The notes below the pieces were generated by a model, which was not told where the DNA came from, searched no databases, and saw nothing but the letters and a program-made list of their open reading frames with translations. A DNA stretch of 64,000 nt from Beijerinckiaceae bacterium (lineage in GTDB: Bacteria; Pseudomonadota; Alphaproteobacteria; Rhizobiales; Beijerinckiaceae): positions 1 to 64,000 of the forward strand of contig JAPZUD010000006.1 of the NCBI GenBank assembly GCA_027533425.1, given 5' to 3'. The translations under genes were made by a program, and so were the position numbers. Shown in pieces: positions 63,011-64,000 of the stretch; position 1 is the first letter of the stretch; each line of letters opens with the position of its first letter.

Positions 63011-64000
63011 GACATCGCTCGACGGAATGCCGCAGGAAGGCGCGCCCGCCCTGCTGGAAGTGGTGCACCAGCCGCTCCCGCATGACAGCGCGCTCCGCCA
63101 TGTCCAGGGCAATGCGCCCTATATCGACGATATTCTCGAACCGGAGGGAACGCTGCATCTCGCCATTGGCATGGCGCCGATTGCTGCAGGCGAGATCCTG
63201 GCGCTCGATCTCTCGGCGGTCCGGGCCGCACCGGGAATCGTGGCGGTGCTGACGGCGGAGGATATCCGGGGCAAGAACGATGTTTCGCCGGCTCTCGGTG
63301 ACGAACCGATGCTGGCCGCGCGCGAGATCAGTTTCCATGGCCAGCCGGTCTTCCTTGTCGCCGCCACCTCGCGCAAGGCAGCCCGGCTCGCGAGCCGGCT
63401 CGCGCGGTTCGAGACGCGTGCCGAAACGCCGGTTGTCTCGGTGGCGGATGCCCGTCAGGCCGGCGGCACGGTACTGCCGGATTATGCCTGGGAGCGCGGC
63501 GATGCCGCGGCCGCCCTCGCCGAAGCCCCGCACCGGCTCGAGGGTGAACTCGAAATCGGCGGGCAGGAGCATTTCTACCTCGAGGGCCAGATCGCCTTCG
63601 CCATCCCCGGCGAGGATGGCGACATGTTCGTCCATTCCTCGACCCAGCACCCGAGCGAGGTCCAGCATATCGTCGCCCGGGTCATGGGCACGGCCGATCA
63701 TGCGGTCACGGTGGAATGCCGGCGCATGGGCGGCGGCTTCGGCGGCAAGGAAAGCCAGGCCAGCCATTGGGCAGCCCTCGCCGCCTTCGCGGCGCAGGTG
63801 ACCGGGCGGCCCTGCAAGCTGCGGCTCGACCGCGACGACGATTTCGCCCTGACCGGCAAGCGGCACGATTTCCTCTCGGCCTATGCGGTGGGTTTCGACG
63901 GAACGGGCCTGATCCGCGCGCTCGATATCCGGCACGATGCCCGCTGCGGCTATTCGGCCGATCTCTCGCTCGGCGTCATCGACCGGACCATGTTCCATAC
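63003..64000 (+). CDS. xdhB: Xanthine dehydrogenase molybdopterin-binding subunit, 3'-truncated by window end
   Basis: MSETSLDGMPQEGAPALLEVVHQPLPHDSALRHVQGNAPYIDDI...MGGGFGGKESQASHWAALAAF; open to position 64000, hence missing from the ORF track. Confidence 0.93.
   Translation, partial: MSETSLDGMPQEGAPALLEVVHQPLPHDSALRHVQGNAPYIDDILEPEGTLHLAIGMAPIAAGEILALDLSAVRAAPGIVAVLTAEDIRGKNDVSPALGDEPMLAAREISFHGQPVFLVAATSRKAARLASRLARFETRAETPVVSVADARQAGGTVLPDYAWERGDAAAALAEAPHRLEGELEIGGQEHFYLEGQIAFAIPGEDGDMFVHSSTQHPSEVQHIVARVMGTADHAVTVECRRMGGGFGGKESQASHWAALAAFAAQVTGRPCKLRLDRDDDFALTGKRHDFLSAYAVGFDGTGLIRALDIRHDARCGYSADLSLGVIDRTMFH

Noticed and set aside
61010-63112. 700-aa minus-strand ORF over xdhA and the TctC 5' region
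   Set aside because: Antisense to xdhA with clear 2Fe-2S motifs; no own domain signatures.
1-64000. CRISPR arrays, tRNA/rRNA genes, prophage or intact IS
   Set aside because: No regularly spaced repeats, tRNA-like cloverleaf or rRNA stretches, integrase or transposase were recognised by eye. Running tRNAscan, CRISPR and IS searches would settle this.

Overview
High-GC alphaproteobacterial (Hyphomicrobiales-like) chromosomal segment, densely coded and mostly read as ordered operons. Left part (0-27 kb): core and housekeeping genes (prs, rplY, pth, ychF, apt, petABC cytochrome bc1, trmL, hemF, CCA-adding enzyme, NUDIX genes) and a MoxR/DUF58/BatA-type operon. Centre (27-46.7 kb): an unusually complete respiratory formate dehydrogenase and maturation supercluster: fdhD, mobA, moeA, mobB, fdh gamma/beta/alpha, a TAT micro-protein, a TorD chaperone fused to an N-terminal YdaS/Cro-like HTH, a DUF3306/DUF3305/DUF6352/DUF6505/lipoate-ligase-like series, a poly-ferredoxin, a WD40-cytochrome c fusion, tusA and a YeeE/YedE transporter. 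Inside it lies a ~269 bp TA-bounded non-coding element with ~33 bp terminal inverted repeats (39130-39398), a MITE candidate. Right part (47.8-61.4 kb): a probable organosulfonate (sulfolactate) catabolic locus with a GntR regulator, SuyAB-like lyase, YeiH-type exporter, SlcC-like and ComC-like dehydrogenases and an aldehyde dehydrogenase, next to a YihV-like PfkB kinase, an orphan sugar-binding protein, an OtnI/Hyi-like isomerase and a TPP enzyme. This could be a sulfosugar-to-sulfite route with an unconventional gene set. The window ends in xdhA/xdhB. No rRNA, tRNA, CRISPR array, prophage or intact transposase was seen. All functional names come from motif and family recognition by eye; no searches were run.
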